In this document: piece by piece, positions 11,058 through 22,450 of the stretch
Position numbering within the stretch: the stretch's first letter is position 1
Layout: each line of letters starts with the position of its first letter
NCBI GenBank assembly: GCA_963281255.1
Contig: OY725489.1
Span: forward strand, 4,898,001 to 4,962,000
Direction of reading: 5' to 3'
DNA: 64,000 nucleotides
Source: Aphrocallistes beatrix
Lineage: Eukaryota; Porifera; Hexactinellida; Sceptrulophora; Aphrocallistidae
The notes under the pieces: generated by a model
Database searches by the model: none
Seen by the model: the letters and a program-made list of their open reading frames with translations, nothing else
What the model was told of the DNA's origin: nothing
Program-made: the position numbers and the translations under genes

Positions 11058-11478
11058 TGAACACAAAATTTATGGGTGGGTAAAATATTTTTCATATTAT
11101 GACGTTTATGACAGAAAATTTTCAAAATCATCACAAATATTGAAGCTAATGTATAGTTTGCATGTTGCTACATACAATCTCTATGCTTATGATGGATTAT
11201 ACTTATTCTTAGAACACTATAGGCGGTTAAAATTCGCGCGCGAACAATACGACTGAATTGAATATTCAAATACGTATATGCAAAACTGTGTTTTATAGAT
11301 CAGGCAAAATTATAAAATATATGTTCTAATGAGTAGGCAGTTGTTGAATACAACATAAATGTTAAATCATTTTAATAATTTAAGAATAAGTTTTTGTATA
11401 AAGTAGTCCGATGGTAATGTCAATCCATGGTCCAAAATGTCAATAGAGTGCCATTGCCTTAGTATATAGAATGCTATG

Positions 11479-11893
11479 GTTTCAGTTATTTGCATAGAAC
11501 GTGTAATAATACGAAAAGTAAAGTTAGTTTTACCTCTACTCTTGGATAACTCATACGTTCTCTGATATCTCAGGCGGGTAGACCTCTGTAAAGAGCTCTG
11601 TTTTGCATTCCTAGCAGTGTGATATTTCAAGCGCGCTTCAAGAAGCTCAACCTTCTGAGAGCTCTGTCCTGCGTACTGAGCAGTCTAGTATTTCAACCGT
11701 TGTTCTAGCCGCTCAGCCTTCTCCTGAGAGTTCTGTCCTGCGTAATGAGCAGCCTGGTACACCATTTGGTGATTAAGGCGAGCGAGCTTCCTCTGCCTCC
11801 GAGGTATCACTCAACCTCGCAAACTTTCTTCCTCTGAGCTTCACTATCAAAACGTTTCTCGCAAGAATGTCCACTTTTTTTTAGACGGGGCAT
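11479..11893 (-). pseudogene. Helitron protein N-terminus, coiled-coil repeats, broken
   Basis: From an ATG at 11893 the minus strand reads MPRLKKSGHSCEKRFDSEAQ. After frame changes come imperfect repeats of about 22 residues: YAGQNSQEKAERLEQRLKY, YAGQSSQKVELLEARLKY and HTARNAKQSSLQRSTRLRYQ. Arg/Glu/Gln-rich repeats of this kind form the N-terminus of many Helitron proteins before the Cys-rich motif. Here that motif resumes at 9300 after the P-like insertion. Several stops make it inactive. Confidence 0.65.
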
Positions 11894-12758
11894 TTCTGAC
11901 GAACGAAAAGTATACAGTCAAAAATGTATGATCGCTAAGTTAAAGAAAGTCTTTTATATAATTTATCTAGGACTATAGTTCAAGAACTTGAATGATTTAA
12001 AATTATTTAAATTAACAGAAAATTTCTATGGTACAATATAACATAACAACTTATACATAAGGCACTGCCGCGCACAAAAAAACTTGGTCCAGGGATGGAC
12101 TAGTATAGATAGAGAATTTCACAACATGAACCAATATTTTTCCTAGGCACGATCGACCTTAAAGATGTATTACCGGGATATGTAAAGCACATATCAGAGT
12201 CACCGAATCCGTAATCAAAATGTGCATTATCATCATCTTATTTCGCAACGAGCCCTTTTTTGAGGAAATTTAGGAAATCTTCTCACCAGTTTCATACAGT
12301 TATTATCCATCCTTAATGTCTAATTATCACTGGAAATCTTACATTAGGCAAGTTGTTTTGAAAGATGTGGAAATTTTCATCGGAATGTTGACACATTCCT
12401 GCGTTGCTAGAGAAATGTAAATTGACTAATTTGGACTGTATCTCGAGATTTGTCAAATGCTAGACGCCATTAGATGTTGTCATCAGGTAAGCAATAATCG
12501 ACTTCCTATTCACTAATAATATACTTTATCTCTCTAAATATAACAGTTATACAGTTATTGGGCTATATATAATTTTGGACGCAAATAGTAAATTGGTCTA
12601 TAAATGTACAGTCTAAACAGTTTTTTTCTAACCATTTCTTTTCAGGTAAGAATAGTTAGAAAAAACCAATATTATGGAAAAATGGGAACTACAAGTAAGT
12701 ATTAAATTTGATTTTGTGAAGGAGTAAACCAATAAATTCGAATATCGATCAAATATTT

Positions 12759-14267
12759 CTAGATAATGGACCCTTCCCCCGATTGAAGATTCTCTTGAAA
12801 AAAATTGGTCATCTTGCTTTGTTGTTGGGGAACGGACAAGAGTGCCTGCTCCACTTCAGTTACGGCATTGGGCACTTCTCCAGTACTAAAAATAAAGCAT
12901 CTGGTAATATTCCTCATGGCTTGCAGACATTCGCTTATTGTAGGAGGAGACTCGTCATTAACAGGGTATTGCTCATCTATATCTTCGTCGCTGTCTTCTG
13001 ACCTCGCTTCCTCCACCATGTTATCAATGATCATATCAATATCTACTGTAGGCTCCTCACTGGTTGTCTCAAAATCCTCTAAATCAGCAACATCAGAGAA
13101 TTCATCGGAATAGTCTTGCACCTGGTTCACTGCCTCATTTTGTTCAGCCACACGACTTAGAAGACCTGACTTTCTCCATGCATTCTTTATAACCTCACTC
13201 GACACATTAAGTTCCCAAGCAGATCTTACCATCATAAGACCTTCATAGAGGGAAACATCCTTTGCTTCCTTGGTTAGCAACAGGTGAGTCAACTTTACCC
13301 GATAATTAGCCTTCAAGGAGCGTATGACCCCTTGGTCGCAAGGTTGCAACATGGAAGTCGTTCGTTTCGGCAGCATCCTGATCTCAATACATGACTTAAT
13401 GCAGTCATAGATATCCAAAAACCGTTGTGAGAAGGACAGTTGTTAATGAACAGTAACACCTTTCGTGTTTTCAGTTTGCTATTGAACTTCTTTAAGCAGT
13501 TGAAAATAGTTTTGTGGTCATCCAACCCTTCTTGGAAGAAGCATAGTCCAGAGGAGCTTCTGCTCTCTTCCCTTGAACTATGGGCAATCTTGGTTTGGCA
13601 GCAGTGCCAATACAGAGGAGTGGCATCTTTTCACCATCTATCAAACACCCAACAAGGAGTGTGACTCGAGATTTGATAGATTTACGCCCACATATTTTCT
13701 CCTCCTGGGGCCCGACAAATGTTTACCACTGGACATTCTCCAAAAAAGAGCAGTCTCGTCCATGTTGTATATATCACGAGGATGATGCTTAGCTAGAATC
13801 GGCTGAATGGCCACCAACCATTCGTTGAAATCAGGGCAGTCAGCGGATTCTCCATGGGACCTCACATACTTGATTCCATGGCGTTCCCTCCATCTTTGAA
13901 CCTACGACTCATTCAAAGCTCCTTCAATTCCTAGTCTCAAGGCGATTCTTTCAGCAGCTTGAAGAAGTATCGAATTATTCAAATCTTTATTTATGGCACG
14001 CATGTTGGTGAACCATGTTAGAAGTGGTTCATCAGCCTCCCTGTGCTTCTCGGGGCCTTTTAATGATTTTCTTCTGGTGTCAGGTTCAGCAAGATACGTA
14101 GCAATGATTTTGTCCTTCTGTTGGAGAATATAAATAACAGAGGGTTTTATGATTCCAAACATTTTCGCAAGTTCCGCTTTCGTGCTACGTTGATGGAGAG
14201 GAGCATCGAAGAGCATCACTAGCCGATGTTTCTCTTTAAGTGTCAGCCGCACTTTTTTCTGAGCCAT
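12759..14267 (-). pseudogene. Tigger/Jerky-like transposase (CENP-B type head, DDE_1), broken
   Basis: Begins MAQKKVRLTLKEKHRLVMLF with a CENP-B/pogo helix-turn-helix (AELAKMFGIIKPSVIYILQQ). A second DNA-binding part contains an in-frame TAG just before VQRWRERHGIKYVRSHG. Then IYNMDETALFWRM has the first Asp, and after frame changes VLLFINNCPSHNG has Asn where the second Asp is normally found (DNCPSH). TSMLQPCDQGVIR has the third acidic residue. An acidic C-terminus follows to 12759. TAG, at least two frame changes and the Asp-to-Asn change all argue that it is dead. Confidence 0.85.
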
Positions 14268-14562
14268 ACTATTTAAATAACAAATGTACTAATAGCTAAC
14301 AAAGATAAAACGTTTAGTTAGAATAAACCGAGTTAGATAAAACGGATAGTTATGTTGGGTCGTCAACTTGTACCCTTAGTTGTGACAATGGTCAAGTGAT
14401 TAGAGAAGAGAAGAGAATAACTAAATTAAGTTAGGCGTACAATAACAAAGACTAATATCCTAGCTAATATATAGTGTAAGAGAGCCTGGTGAAGTCCTAC
14501 ATTGACTTTAACACCGTGGGTGGTACAAAACTAAAGTATTAACTCCGTTAATCTAAAAGTTA

Positions 14563-14790
14563 GATAAAACCGATAGTTAGAATAAACCGAGTTAGATAAA
14601 ACCGATAGTTAGAATAAACCGAGTTAGATAAAACCGATAGTAAGAATAAGCCGAGTTATAAAACCGGTAGTTAGAATAAACCGAGTTAGATAAAACTGAT
14701 AGTTAGAATAAACCGAGTTAGATAAAACCGATAGTAAGAATAAGCCGAGTTAGATAAAACCGATAGTTAGAAAAACCCGGTGTTAGAAAA
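14563..14790. repeat. Tandem array of about 32-bp units in the Tigger end
   Basis: Seven or so copies of GTTAGATAAAACCGATAGTT plus AGAATAAACCGA, two with GTAAGAATAAGCC instead. A single diverged unit is also at 14307-14350. The phrase resembles the terminal repeat itself (GTTAGAAAAACCGG), so the array may have grown from the subterminal transposase-binding region. Confidence 0.85.
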
Positions 14791-15399
14791 ACCGGTTTCG
14801 ACTGTACAACTGTTATATTTAGAGAGATAAAGCATATTATTTGTAGATAGGAAGTCGATTATTGCCTACCTGATGACAACATCTAATGGTGTCTAGCATT
14901 TGCAAATATCGAGATATAGTCCAAATTTGTCAAATTAGATTTCCTTAGCAACACAGGAATGTGTCAGCATTCCGATGAAAGTTTCCACATATTTCATAAC
15001 AAATGGCCTAAAATAAGAATACCTGTGATAATTAGACAATAAGGATCGATAATAACTGTATAAAATTGGTGAGAAAATGCCTACATTTCCCCCAAAAAAG
15101 CTTGTTGCGCAATATGATGATGATGATGATGCACATTTTGAGTGCGGATTCGGGAACTCTGATATGTGGTGTATATATGCTGGTAATACATTTAGGGTCT
15201 ATCGTGCCTAAGAAAAAATATTAGTTCATGTTGTTAAATTCTCTGACTATACTAGTCCATCCCTTTTTTTGAGCGCGGCAGTACCTTCTGTATAGATTTT
15301 TATGACTATGATTAGAAATTATAGAATTATTAAAGCGGGGTTTTAAATTATAATACAATAATAGAAATCGCTAAAAGCAATTTGAAACTGTATACTTTA

Positions 15400-16130
15400 T
15401 GTATATATTGTGCACAAATGTGAATAAATAATTTATCATACTATATATACTGAAAATACAATATCTGAAATCTGCACCCCGAAGAACTTCATGTCAACTG
15501 TTGGAAACTAGTCTCTAGCCTATTTTGGAATTGTGTACTTTATGAAACTATTGTAAACCAAAGTAGGGTAGACAAATAATTTATGATATTGATTTCAAAA
15601 TGTGATATTTGTTAAAATACACCACTGAAAACCCCATATTAACCGTAAACTTCAGTCTAGTAAGATAAATATTCGAGGTATGTGTTATGTACTATAATCA
15701 ATCAATTTGATCATAAAATAACTTTTAACGATCATATAATTGACTCAAAATAGCTGTTTCCATCATTTATATAAAATAGAATCGTGTGAATCGCATTATA
15801 AAAACTTGATAATTGATTGGTTCTCGCTTGAACCAATGAATGCCAATCACAAACAGTCCCTTCGATTGTATGCATTGTACGTATATGTAAGTCACTACTG
15901 TTTAGATCTCAATGCATGTGTCTTATAAAAGAAACGAATTTCATTGGTCAGCACAATTTGTGACCTATCCCGGCGAGGTATTAAGATTTGCTTAGATATT
16001 CGAACTTAGTCGTAGATTCATTATATTTGACACCTACATGCCAATTTTAATACCTCTACGGCGTACCAATTCTTCAATCAATTCGGACAAACATAGAAAA
16101 ATGCCTATCGTTTTAATATATAAGATTCTC
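15400..16130 (+). repeat. Repeat family A, diverged copy
   Basis: Matches the body of the copies at 27225 and 52487: segments around GAAATCTGCACCCC, TGGAAACTAGTCTCTAGCC and AAACCAAAGTAGG, then from 15958 the 3' part with CCTACATGCCAATTTT, CTTCAATCAATTCGGACAAA and the end CGTTTTAATATATAAGAT. The GC-rich 5' module is missing. No gene. Confidence 0.65.
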
Positions 16131-16171
16131 TTTAATTATTGCCAATTGATAATACTGAATTATTCAACATA

Positions 16172-16658
16172 CACTTACCTACCAAAAGTATTCGTACACC
16201 CCAATAATTCCCATACAAATTGTATAAATCGTATCAATTTTTGGAGTCAATAGTAATAAATCAGTGACAGTTTGACTAAATTTGGCTTAAAATTCATATT
16301 CTACACACTCGATTTATTCATTTTATGGTCTTTCAACTCAATTACTCTCCTTCAAACATGAATATTTGAGCATTTACTTCACTGTGCCACATACTATAAA
16401 TTAATGCCACTATAGTATATGATGGCATTAGTGGCGCTAGGTGTCGTGTCACGGGTTAAAATTATTTGACTTTTAAATACGCAGAGTAGTTGAGTTTAAA
16501 GACCATAAAATGAGTAAATCGAGTGTGTAGAATATGAATTTTAAGCCAAATTTAGTCAAATTATTACTGATTTATTACTATTGACTTCAAAAATAGACAC
16601 GATTTATACAATTTGTATGGGAATTATGGAGTGTACGAATACTTTTGGTAGGGAAGTG
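16172..16658. mobile_element. Tc1-type foldback MITE
   Basis: 487 bp with inverted arms of about 170 bp and a short loop. Termini are CACTTACCTACCAAAAGTAT at the left and complement of CACTTCCCTACCAAAAGTAT at the right, with TA on both sides. The phrase CCAAAAGTATTCGTACACC is typical of Tc1/mariner ends. One further arm lies at 30935-31013. Confidence 0.8.
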
Positions 16659-17078
16659 TATGCCGCAACATTATGTTTTTATTGACATTTGTAAATTGTT
16701 AAATTTCCTCAGATGTTCATAAAACTTGGAAATGCTTTCCAAATACTGCTCAATTTTTTAGGTTGATCTGTGCCAGTCAGTTCAAAATATTAATTGTGAA
16801 AAAGATTACCTTTACACTAATATATTGCTTTATGGATGGATGGGCTGTAGGCGTCCAATCTCAAGTCCTAGAGCTTGGGCCCGATGTGTATTATTGATCT
16901 CGTAAATAGCTTTAGTTAAACATGGAAAATGTAATATTATTAAATAAGAAGTCGTCTTTTGAGTCTATTGGTTATGTTTATTACCTCAACTACGTATGGG
17001 CGGAATGAGTTATGTGGTTTTCAAACCGATTTTTCACATATTAAAGATAACTTAATCGATATTCTGACCTGTTCTTAG

Positions 17079-17124
17079 CCTATTTTAAAGCGTCAATAAT
17101 GTCTGATATTCAGAGGAAATCAAG
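17079..17124 (+). other. Candidate first coding exon of a host gene
   Basis: A pyrimidine-rich acceptor (GACCTGTTCTTAG) precedes a 46-base segment with ATG at 17099 reading MSDIQRKS plus two bases of the next codon, then a GTAAGG donor. The layout resembles exon 1 of the small gene at 49309 (MAFRKSPSS, then GTATGT). No continuing exon was found before the LINE fragment at 18.1 kb, so this is tentative. 16660-17078 and 17125-18100 show nothing else. Confidence 0.3.
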
Positions 17125-18109
17125 GTAAGGACAGGTTGATTCGAAAAATTGCTATTTCAAATAGAATGTTGTTGTTACCTTCCATCGTTTCTATGCAAAC
17201 CTATTTTTACTGTTTGAGGATATATTTTGAAAGCCGTTATGGTTAGATATTCAAATTTGAATTATTAACAATGACAATTTTCCTCCATATGAGTCTCTTG
17301 CGCTAATTTTCAATAAAAACCCACTTGTACCATAAATTGTGAAAGTAATTTTCTTGAAATTTCAAACTTAAAAATTGAAAATGACTTGTATCGTTCTACC
17401 AAAGTTGTATATATCAAACTATATGACTAATTAAAGCAAAAACCCCAACATTTTAAATCTTATAATTTAAATTCAATATACGACGATACATTACAAATGT
17501 GATTTTATTTACAAGGTTTAACAACTTCAGGATTATTTGCAAATAATAACATCCCGAAATTCTCGGAAAAAAAGAAATATCTCGAGTACTAATTAAAACT
17601 TAGCAAAATCTCGGTAAAACCAGTTTCGTTACATTATAGATATGCAATAAAATCAAAAAGATTTTGACATTTCTGACGACTCACTGAACACTAGGCTAAA
17701 AATATTTTAAACCTTTGTATACAAGGACCATACAAGGAGCACCAGTGAAGACCTATCTTCTTGAGCTTAAATAAATATTTAGCTATTTGTGATTGTTTGG
17801 GTAAATACAAACCGATATTAGTTGAAACTTCCCAGATATCGTTTCAATTCTTTCACTGAATTTGGTCTGGGGAACTTCAACAATTTATCATGAGCGGAGC
17901 ATAGACGTCGCCTGTCCCCATCCTCCCCGTAATACAAATGTCCCAAGAATTCCAATTCGCTCTTTTCAAATGTATATTTGCACATTTCTCTTCTGGAAAA
18001 CCCTCCGTGGATTGTGCAGGTGTTCAGGAAAGCCTTTATGAGAAAATGATACTGCCGTCAATATAAGAATCTATTTGTCTGAGTACCTGAAATATATATG
18101 CTTCCATTA

Positions 18110-18958
18110 CACACTGGAACGTTACGTAATCCGATTCAAAGAAGTACGGAATCTAGAAACTTGGCTGGACAACACCTTCTCAATGTCTACTCAGGTCAGC
18201 AAAGTTGCCTCCTCCTGCTTCTATTACATCTATAACATCCGGCGTATTAGAAAGTATCTCTCTAGGGAAGTCTGTGAAACTCTCGTTAATGCTCTTATCA
18301 CATCTCGTCTTGATTACTGTAATAGTCTCTTGTATGGTTCCCCCTCATTCCTCATAGCTCGACTCCAGCGAGTCCAGAACAGTGCAGCCAGGCTTATCTA
18401 CAATGTCTCCCGTACCTTCTCGTCATCTCCTCTTTTTATCAACCTCCACTGGCTGCCTGTTAAACATCGCATCCTCTTCAAAATTCTGCTCATAACTTAC
18501 AAAGCCATCCATTCCCTTGCTCCTGAGTATATCATCCAGCTCATACAGGTTAAGACATCCAATCGCACTCTACGATCATCCAATGCTATCCTCCTTGAAC
18601 ATCCTAATATCAAATCTTCCAAAACTCTTGGTGATCGTGCATTCACTTTAGCTGCGCCTGTTGAGTGGAATCTTCTCCCTCCGAACATTCGGAATGCCCC
18701 TTCACTTCTTCTGTTCAAAAAACTCCTGAAAACTCATCTTTTCCGTATCGCACACGACACAGCCACTTAATCAAACACCCATTAAATTAATTTCAGTGAA
18801 TATACATACGTTACAAGCATACATACATACATACATACATATACATACACACACATACGCACATACATAAAATACATTCACTTTTATTGAATTGTCAAGC
18901 GCACTTGAACATATTAATATGGAATCTGCGCTATATAAATGTATATTATTATTATTAT
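18110..18958 (+). pseudogene. L2/CR1-group LINE, 3' end of ORF2
   Basis: Reads LETWLDNTFSMSTQVSKVAS, SRLDYCNSLLYG, LQRVQNSAARLIYNVSR and LHWLPVKHRILFKILLITYK, then FGDRAFT-like GDRAFTLAAPVEWNLLPPN and LKTHLFRIAH, the C-terminal part of a CR1/L2-group reverse transcriptase. The domain with the YADD motif is absent (5' truncation). After the stop at 18768 come CATA repeats and the tail GCGCTATATAAATG plus ATT repeats, identical in kind to the LINE at 56809-59321. A 231-codon frame is still open. Confidence 0.85.
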
Positions 18959-19462
18959 TATAATTAACAAATTATGCACTTCGTGTGGTGTGCTGAATGC
19001 AGTTTTCCCCATTTCAGTTTTATATACGGGCAAACATCAATAAGCGGAATATATGCCGATGACCGAAACATATTTAATGCCGTCTAAGATAGGGTGAATA
19101 TTTGAGAAATGGGCGTCCTTTTTGTAACGTCATTGAGGCGTCTGTAATCATTTACAAACGCCATTTTTAAGGTAACCAGCACTACATTGCTTGCCCGGGG
19201 TGCACTTGAGGGCGAAAGAAACCTTGGGCCAGCATTTCATCAAACTGTACGTTACTACTTCCCAACAAGAAGCTAAACGATGCGGTCTTACTATAACGGT
19301 GCTGCAGTCCCTATATCAATCACATGGCTGCATTTTTCAGTGCATTTTAGTCGCTCACTGAATACGTGGCTGAATTCATCCAGAAGATCAACGATTTGCG
19401 GTCATTCCGAGGCATTTAGTTCCTGATGTGTGTCTCCATTCATGGTTCCGATTTCGGTTTTC

Positions 19463-19890
19463 ATTATAAACAAGTGCGATACGCTTGCTTGCGCTGCACA
19501 GCCGGCGGACACTTTGTGTCCGCCGGAGGCTCCCTTCGGTCTCCTGGGGTCACATTAATTAATCATAATGGAGAAAACATCTCAAAATATGTCTGTCTTA
19601 CTGTTAATCCGATATCACTCAAAAAATCATCTAATTTATCAATTTTTAAAATTTTGGTGCGTAATGATGACGTTATTACAGAGCGATGAGTCATCATTTT
19701 TTGATGAAAGTTTGATCATGTGTGAGATATATCAATATACACATTCTATTAAAGTTTCAGGCTTCTATCACCTTAAATGGCTGAGTTATGGTCGAATAAC
19801 TGTATTGCTTAACTTTTAAAAATGTGACAATGACGTCATAATTCCACGATGAGTCGACATTTTTTGTCTGAGCTCAGAACTTACAAATAC
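19463..19890 (+). repeat. Repeat family B copy
   Basis: Starts with the GC-rich terminal module (CGCTTGCTTGCGCTGC, then GCGGACACTTTGTGTCCGC and TCCCTTCGGTCTCC). An AT-rich body follows with GATGAGTCATCA (19686) and AATGACGTCATAATT (19829) and an end near GAGCTCAGAACTTAC. The small frames inside are not genes. Confidence 0.8.
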
Positions 19891-20059
19891 TGTGAAGCCT
19901 TATATATAGTAGGCCATGTGTAGACAAAAGTCTAAAGTGCCACTTATCCAGGTTTACTGGTTCTACAAAGAAATTGGAGTTTTTCACGTGTCTTTAAGAT
20001 CTTGTCGCGTATTCACAGACACAAGTATTTACAACGCTGACTCTAGAAGATACAGATCA

Positions 20060-20280
20060 AATAGTTCTCCACGTTTTCGTCAGCATCCTTAGCTCTTTCT
20101 ATTCTGACAGTGTTGTTGCGAAACGGGGATTCACATGCGTTAAACAGGTTTCGATCCAAGACGAGAAATCATCTAGGCGGTGTCAACCTGGAGGCTGTAA
20201 TGTCGATGCGCCTGAATCCGTTGCCTTCAAGTTCCGACATTGTCTCCTCCTGGAAGGCGTCGAAGTAGAGGAGACGTCGA
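20060..20280 (+). pseudogene. Possible hAT dimerisation-domain remnant
   Basis: Across two frames one reads SDSVVAKRGFT, then LNRFRSKTRNHLGGVNLEAV and MSMRLN. This resembles the ERGFSxMNRIKxxxRNRL block at the C-terminus of hAT transposases. The rest of 19900-20560 has no further homology that I recognise. It separates two family B copies of the same orientation. Confidence 0.35.
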
Positions 20281-20571
20281 CAGGTAGCAAAACCAAAGAT
20301 ATACAATCGTCACATTGTTCACGAGATGTCCATTGCTGAGTTGAACGAGGGTCGATGACAAAGAATATAGTGAGGGCCAAGGGGACATATCGGGTGCAAG
20401 TTGGGAGGTTGGATAAAGAGATTTCGGAAGTTGAGATATAAGATATTCAGAAAGAGTGTGAGAAAGAGATATCCTTGAAGACTGGAATACTGGGATGTCA
20501 ATATCCATAGGTTACGCTTGCGATTCTGAAGGTTAACCGTAGCCAAAGAGGGCCAAACATTGAACAAATAT

Positions 20572-21062
20572 TATATACAAGCGCGCTTCGCTTGCTTGCA
20601 CTGCGCGTCTGACGGACACCTTGTGTCCGCCAAAGGATCCCTTCGGTCGCCTAGGATCACATTGATTAATTATAAGGGAGATAATATCTCTAAATATGTG
20701 TGTCCTACTGTTATAATCGATATCAAACGAAAAATCACCAAATTTATCAATTTTAAAAATTTTTGATGAGTAATGATGACGTCATAAAAAGTAATGAGTC
20801 ATCATTTTTTGATGATAGTTGCATCACATGTGGGATATGTTAGTATACAGATTCTATTAAAATTTCAGCCTTCTATCTCTTATAATGGCTGAGTAATACT
20901 AGAATTACTGTATTGCTTAACTTTTAAAAATATGACAATGACGTCATAATTCCATGATGAGTCGACATTTTGGTCTGAGCTCAGAGCTTACTGGAGGCAT
21001 AGCCAAAGATCCTCACATGCCAAAAATCAGCTTTCTGTGCCTGGCAGTTTCTTCAATCAATG
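20572..21062 (+). repeat. Repeat family B copy, nearly full length
   Basis: Begins TATATACAAGCGCGCTTCGC with the module (CGGACACCTTGTGTCCG), then the body with TGACGTCA at 20777-20784, TGAGTCA at 20795-20801 and TGACGTCA at 20939-20946. It ends AGTTTCTTCAATCAATGG. Copies at 43516/46604 and 53935 match along their length. 21063-21780 is unassigned. Confidence 0.85.
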
Positions 21063-21780
21063 GCAGTTTCTTCAATCAAGTCCATAAGCATGAGGGATCG
21101 GTGTCTCAAATAATGGCCATCGCTTACCTAGTCTGTTCATTCTCCTACCTAATAAATCACCCAAGCTACCTACACAAGGATGTGGCAATATATCTAGTCA
21201 CTCTTTCTTAATATTCCACCATCCTTGTCTTAAAGGGACCATCGGCTAGCCAGTATTGGGATGCTTGCAACATTTCCAGGTTACGTTGTGTACCAAATAT
21301 GAGAATTCTCTGCGGCTCTGAACCAGAGTCGTAGAGCAGTAATTGCTCTTCCTTCGCTGTCTACTGGCAGTCAAGTGAGAGATTAAGCTCCTCTAGGGTA
21401 GTTGGCTGTATTGAAATGATTATAATGAAATCTCATAAACTATAATAGAGTAAAAAGGTAGTGAAGTGTAACATAAGAACATTGCTTATCTAAAATATAG
21501 ATGACCCTACTTAGAATAGATGACTTGGAACTAGTGTATAATATTCTGTATTTAAAGTTAGCGGAAACCTATTAAATTTCAGCAGATTTCCTAAATTACA
21601 GTCTTACGTATCATGATTCGTAAGCATCTTATTTGAGGGATGAGAATACACATATAATTATTTAAGAAATCAGTTCTTATACTTCTAAGCATCTGTGTGT
21701 GCCATAATACTCGTATAAACGGATTTGGTGCGAGATTTTAAATTATTGTCTTAGCATAAAAACTTAATATTTTCATTGTA

Positions 21781-22094
21781 TATTAGATCAGTGGTTCTCA
21801 AACTTTTTACAGCACGTACCACTTCAAAAAATATTAGGGTCCCCGCTTACCACCATAAAGATCGATATTTAAATTCACCCCCGAAAAATAAACTATATGA
21901 AAAACACTCGTGAGATGAACAAAATTACAATACGTAAATAGAATATGATTAACAAAAGTACAAATAATAATTTTAATAATATTCAAATTTTGATATATTT
22001 TCAACGTAAATGATATACCTCCGCCTATCACTAGAAGGAGCTCGCGTACCACTAGTGGTACGCGTACCACAGTTTGAGAATCACTGTATTAGAT
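21781..22094. mobile_element. hAT MITE (298 bp) with perfect 8-bp duplication
   Basis: Element 21789-22086 begins CAGTGGTTCTCAAACTTTTT and ends with AGTTTGAGAATCACTG. Flanks TATTAGAT at 21781-21788 and 22087-22094 are identical. The terminal motif is that of CAGTGGTTCTCAA-type hAT elements. It holds no coding frame and is non-autonomous. Confidence 0.92.
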
Positions 22095-22427
22095 GATAAA
22101 AAATCAGTCTACAATCAGGTTAGTAGCGAATTGTCGTGTAGCAAATGCCGGACTTCCGTTTCAAATTGTGACATTCCATTCCTATATCGTGTGATATTCC
22201 GATACAAATAATAAGATATGAGTTTATTAATCTGTAGCTCCAAATCTGGGACGATTAAGTGAATTTTGAATTATAAGGATAAATATGAACCCAATTCTAT
22301 AGTGCTTATTCTAATGTATCTATGATTGGACTAACAATGGATCCTGTACAGCTTACCATACCACAGCAAACTTTATTCTAATAGATCAGTATTGATTTGT
22401 ATATAAATAATCAATCTCGTAACCTAC

Positions 22428-22450
22428 GTACTATATATATATATATATTA
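22428..22450. repeat. TA microsatellite
   Basis: About nine TA units. Confidence 0.85.

Larger units (their letters stand above)
9311..11478 (-). mobile_element. P-like transposon (THAP-type), degenerate, inserted in a Helitron
   Basis: A 2.17-kb element with inverted terminal repeats of about 70 bp at about 95% identity (CATAGCATTCTATATACTAA at the left and its complement at the right), flanked by GTTTCAG. It contains a spliced THAP domain and a scrap of P-type transposase, both minus strand. The two sides of the insertion join two neighbouring parts of one Helitron protein. A third copy of the terminal repeat sits at 41175-41234. Confidence 0.8.
12609..14804 (-). mobile_element. Tigger/pogo-type element
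   Basis: 2196 bp with 25-bp terminal repeats: CAGTCTAAACAGTTTTTTTC at the left and complement of CAGTCGAAACCGGTTTTTCT at the right. TA duplications lie at 12607-12608 and 14805-14806. It contains one transposase pseudogene and an array of 32-bp repeats near the right end. Confidence 0.85.
12056..15297. mobile_element. Foldback element with about 500-bp inverted arms, Tigger in its loop
   Basis: 12056-12556 and 14807-15297 are long inverted repeats, with mismatches and small indels. Outer ends read AAGGCACTGCCGCGC at the left and complement of AAGGTACTGCCGCGC at the right. Inner ends read TAACAGTTATAC and its near-complement GTACAACTGTTATA. The loop holds about 50 bases plus a whole Tigger element. 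No transposase of its own is seen, so it looks like a non-autonomous foldback or long-TIR MITE whose centre was hit by Tigger. Confidence 0.75.

Noticed and set aside
11032..11256. 74-codon plus-strand frame
   Set aside because: Its first codons are the mirror arm of the 37-bp inverted repeat; the rest has no domain or splice support.
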